A model generated the notes under the pieces. It was not told where the DNA came from, made no database searches, and was given only the letters and a program-made list of their open reading frames with translations. A stretch of 7,190 bases of DNA from contig JAIMBU010000121.1 in NCBI GenBank assembly GCA_023511325.1, positions 1-7,190 of the forward strand, read 5' to 3'. How positions within the stretch are numbered: position 1 is the stretch's first letter; each line of letters begins with the position of its first letter. The DNA comes from Gorillibacterium sp. (lineage in GTDB: Bacteria > Bacillota > Bacilli > Paenibacillales > NBRC-103111). Both the position numbers and the translations under genes were made by a program. This document shows positions 6,081 through 7,190 of this stretch, piece after piece.

Positions 6081-7127
6081 ATGAACCAGCAACAAGACCA
6101 AGAACACCGCCCCTGTTACATTCTGGCGGTGGAAACAAGTTGCGATGAGACATCCGTTGCTATCATTGAAGATGGGCGAATCATTCGCTCCAATGTTATA
6201 TCCAGTCAGATCGATATCCATAAGCAGTATGGAGGTGTGGTGCCCGAGGTAGCATCGCGTAAGCATGTAGAATCGATCACTTGGATTATTGAGCAGGCCA
6301 TTCAAGAAGCAGGAGTTGCGCCGGAGGATCTATCCGCTGTAGCGGTGACTCAAGGACCCGGACTTGTCGGGTCCCTACTGGTCGGGATGATCGCAGGCAA
6401 AGCCCTTGCTTTCTCGCTGCAACTGCCGCTCATTGCAGTCCATCATATCGCCGGGCACATCTATGCCAATACCCTCGTGCACGACATGGAGTATCCACTT
6501 GTCTGCCTAGTGGTATCAGGCGGACATACGGAACTGATCGTGATGGAGGCGCCAGGTGATTTCCATATTATTGGCCGCACACGCGACGATGCTGTTGGTG
6601 AGGCTTATGACAAAGTAGCTCGAGCACTGGGATTGCCTTACCCAGGGGGTCCATATCTAGATAAGCTCGCTCAGCAAGCATCATCAGCATTGCCGCTTCC
6701 GCGTGCTTGGCTAGAACCGGATTCCTACGACTTCAGCTTTAGCGGAATAAAATCAGCCGTGTTGGCAGCGCTAAATCAAGCGAAGATGAAGGGATTAGTA
6801 CTTGATCCTGCTCACGTTGCTCGTGGCTTTCAAGAATCCGTCTGTGATGTTTTAACCGAGAAGGCCATGCGTGCAGTGAAGGAATATGGTGCGAAGCAGC
6901 TTGTTCTGGCGGGTGGCGTTGCTGCTAATCAGGGCTTGCGTGAACGGCTTGAAGCTCGTTGTGCGGAAGCAGGCATTCCGCTGCTTGCTCCTTCGCTTAT
7001 TCTTTGCACCGATAATGCAGCAATGATTGGGGCAGCAGCCTATTTAAAATGGCAGCGGCAGCAATTTGCATCCCTTGATTTAAAGGCGGAGCCCATCCTT
7101 CCGCTGGAGGAATGGTTGAAGTTATAG
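6081..7127 (+). CDS. tsaD: TsaD, catalytic tRNA N6-adenosine threonylcarbamoyltransferase
   Basis: Transfers the threonylcarbamoyl group from threonylcarbamoyl-AMP to A37 of tRNAs, in complex with TsaB and TsaE (Kae1/YgjD/Gcp family; B. subtilis YdiE). The 348 residues match the family. Visible are the ASKHA phosphate loop ILAVETSCDETSVAI (14-28), QYGGVVPEVASRKH (49-62), QGPGLVGSLLVG (91-102), the metal-binding HIAGH (His122 and His126), VVSGGHTELI, DDAVGEAYDKVARALG, FSFSGIKSAV, LAGGVAANQGLR and CTDNAAM, with the third metal ligand Asp311. No key residue is missing. Translation starts at ATG 6081, preceded by GGAG at 9 nt, 14 nt after the rimI stop. A short Gln-rich leader of about 12 residues precedes the core. 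It is the last gene before the operon terminator. Confidence 0.98.
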   Translation: MNQQQDQEHRPCYILAVETSCDETSVAIIEDGRIIRSNVISSQIDIHKQYGGVVPEVASRKHVESITWIIEQAIQEAGVAPEDLSAVAVTQGPGLVGSLLVGMIAGKALAFSLQLPLIAVHHIAGHIYANTLVHDMEYPLVCLVVSGGHTELIVMEAPGDFHIIGRTRDDAVGEAYDKVARALGLPYPGGPYLDKLAQQASSALPLPRAWLEPDSYDFSFSGIKSAVLAALNQAKMKGLVLDPAHVARGFQESVCDVLTEKAMRAVKEYGAKQLVLAGGVAANQGLRERLEARCAEAGIPLLAPSLILCTDNAAMIGAAAYLKWQRQQFASLDLKAEPILPLEEWLKL

Positions 7128-7151
7128 AAGTCAATTAAAATTCTAGAAAAA

Positions 7152-7190
7152 GATAAGAACGGATAAGGTTTCTCCTTATCCGTTCTTATC
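7152..7190 (+). terminator. Stem-loop terminator of the tsaE-tsaB-rimI-tsaD operon
   Basis: A perfect 17-bp inverted repeat (7152-7168 with 7174-7190) around the 5-nt loop TTTCT begins 24 nt after the tsaD stop. An A-run (AAAAA, 7147-7151) immediately precedes the left arm, so the structure could also end a transcript arriving from the right. The window stops at the last base of the right arm, so the expected T-run for the forward direction cannot be seen. Confidence 0.85.

Overview
The window looks like a chromosomal segment of an endospore-forming Firmicute, most likely Bacillales and plausibly Paenibacillaceae. That placement rests on two spore-germination genes, a bacterial Ku gene and a tsaE-tsaB-rimI-tsaD cluster in the same order as Bacillus subtilis ydiB-ydiC-ydiD-ydiE. 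Strong AGGAGG-type ribosome sites and GTG/TTG starts fit as well. The genus is an inference; no rRNA or other marker is present.

Left half, minus strand (reading from 3816 down to 1): a Ku DNA-end-binding gene comes first. A 167-bp gap follows, holding a nested inverted repeat and a candidate promoter. Next is a GerA-family germinant-receptor A subunit (membrane protein), then a Ger(x)C-family lipoprotein that runs off the left edge. No B subunit (GerAB-type permease) is visible; if present it would lie beyond position 1.

Middle: a 173-bp divergent region (3817-3989) separates ku from the right-hand operon. It carries a near-consensus vegetative promoter (TTGATA, 17 bp, TATAAT) reading right, with a dyad lying in its spacer.

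Right half, plus strand: tsaE, tsaB, rimI and tsaD form a tight, translationally coupled operon (4-nt overlap, 1-nt overlap, 14-nt gap). It ends in a perfect 17-bp stem-loop at the right edge. TsaB, TsaD and TsaE together make the tRNA t6A37 modification using threonylcarbamoyl-AMP supplied by TsaC/TsaC2 (not in this window). RimI is the usual genomic companion acetyltransferase.

All genes belong to well-known families and I see no clearly new system. The least ordinary items are two in-frame tandem repeats: a 12-bp repeat encoding a QGDQ tail on the GerA protein, and a 45-bp repeat encoding a hydrophilic insert in a strongly enlarged TsaB. Small dyads also overlap expression signals of ku and tsaE. 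No gene-free stretch exceeds 300 bases, and I see no tRNA, rRNA, CRISPR array or insertion sequence.
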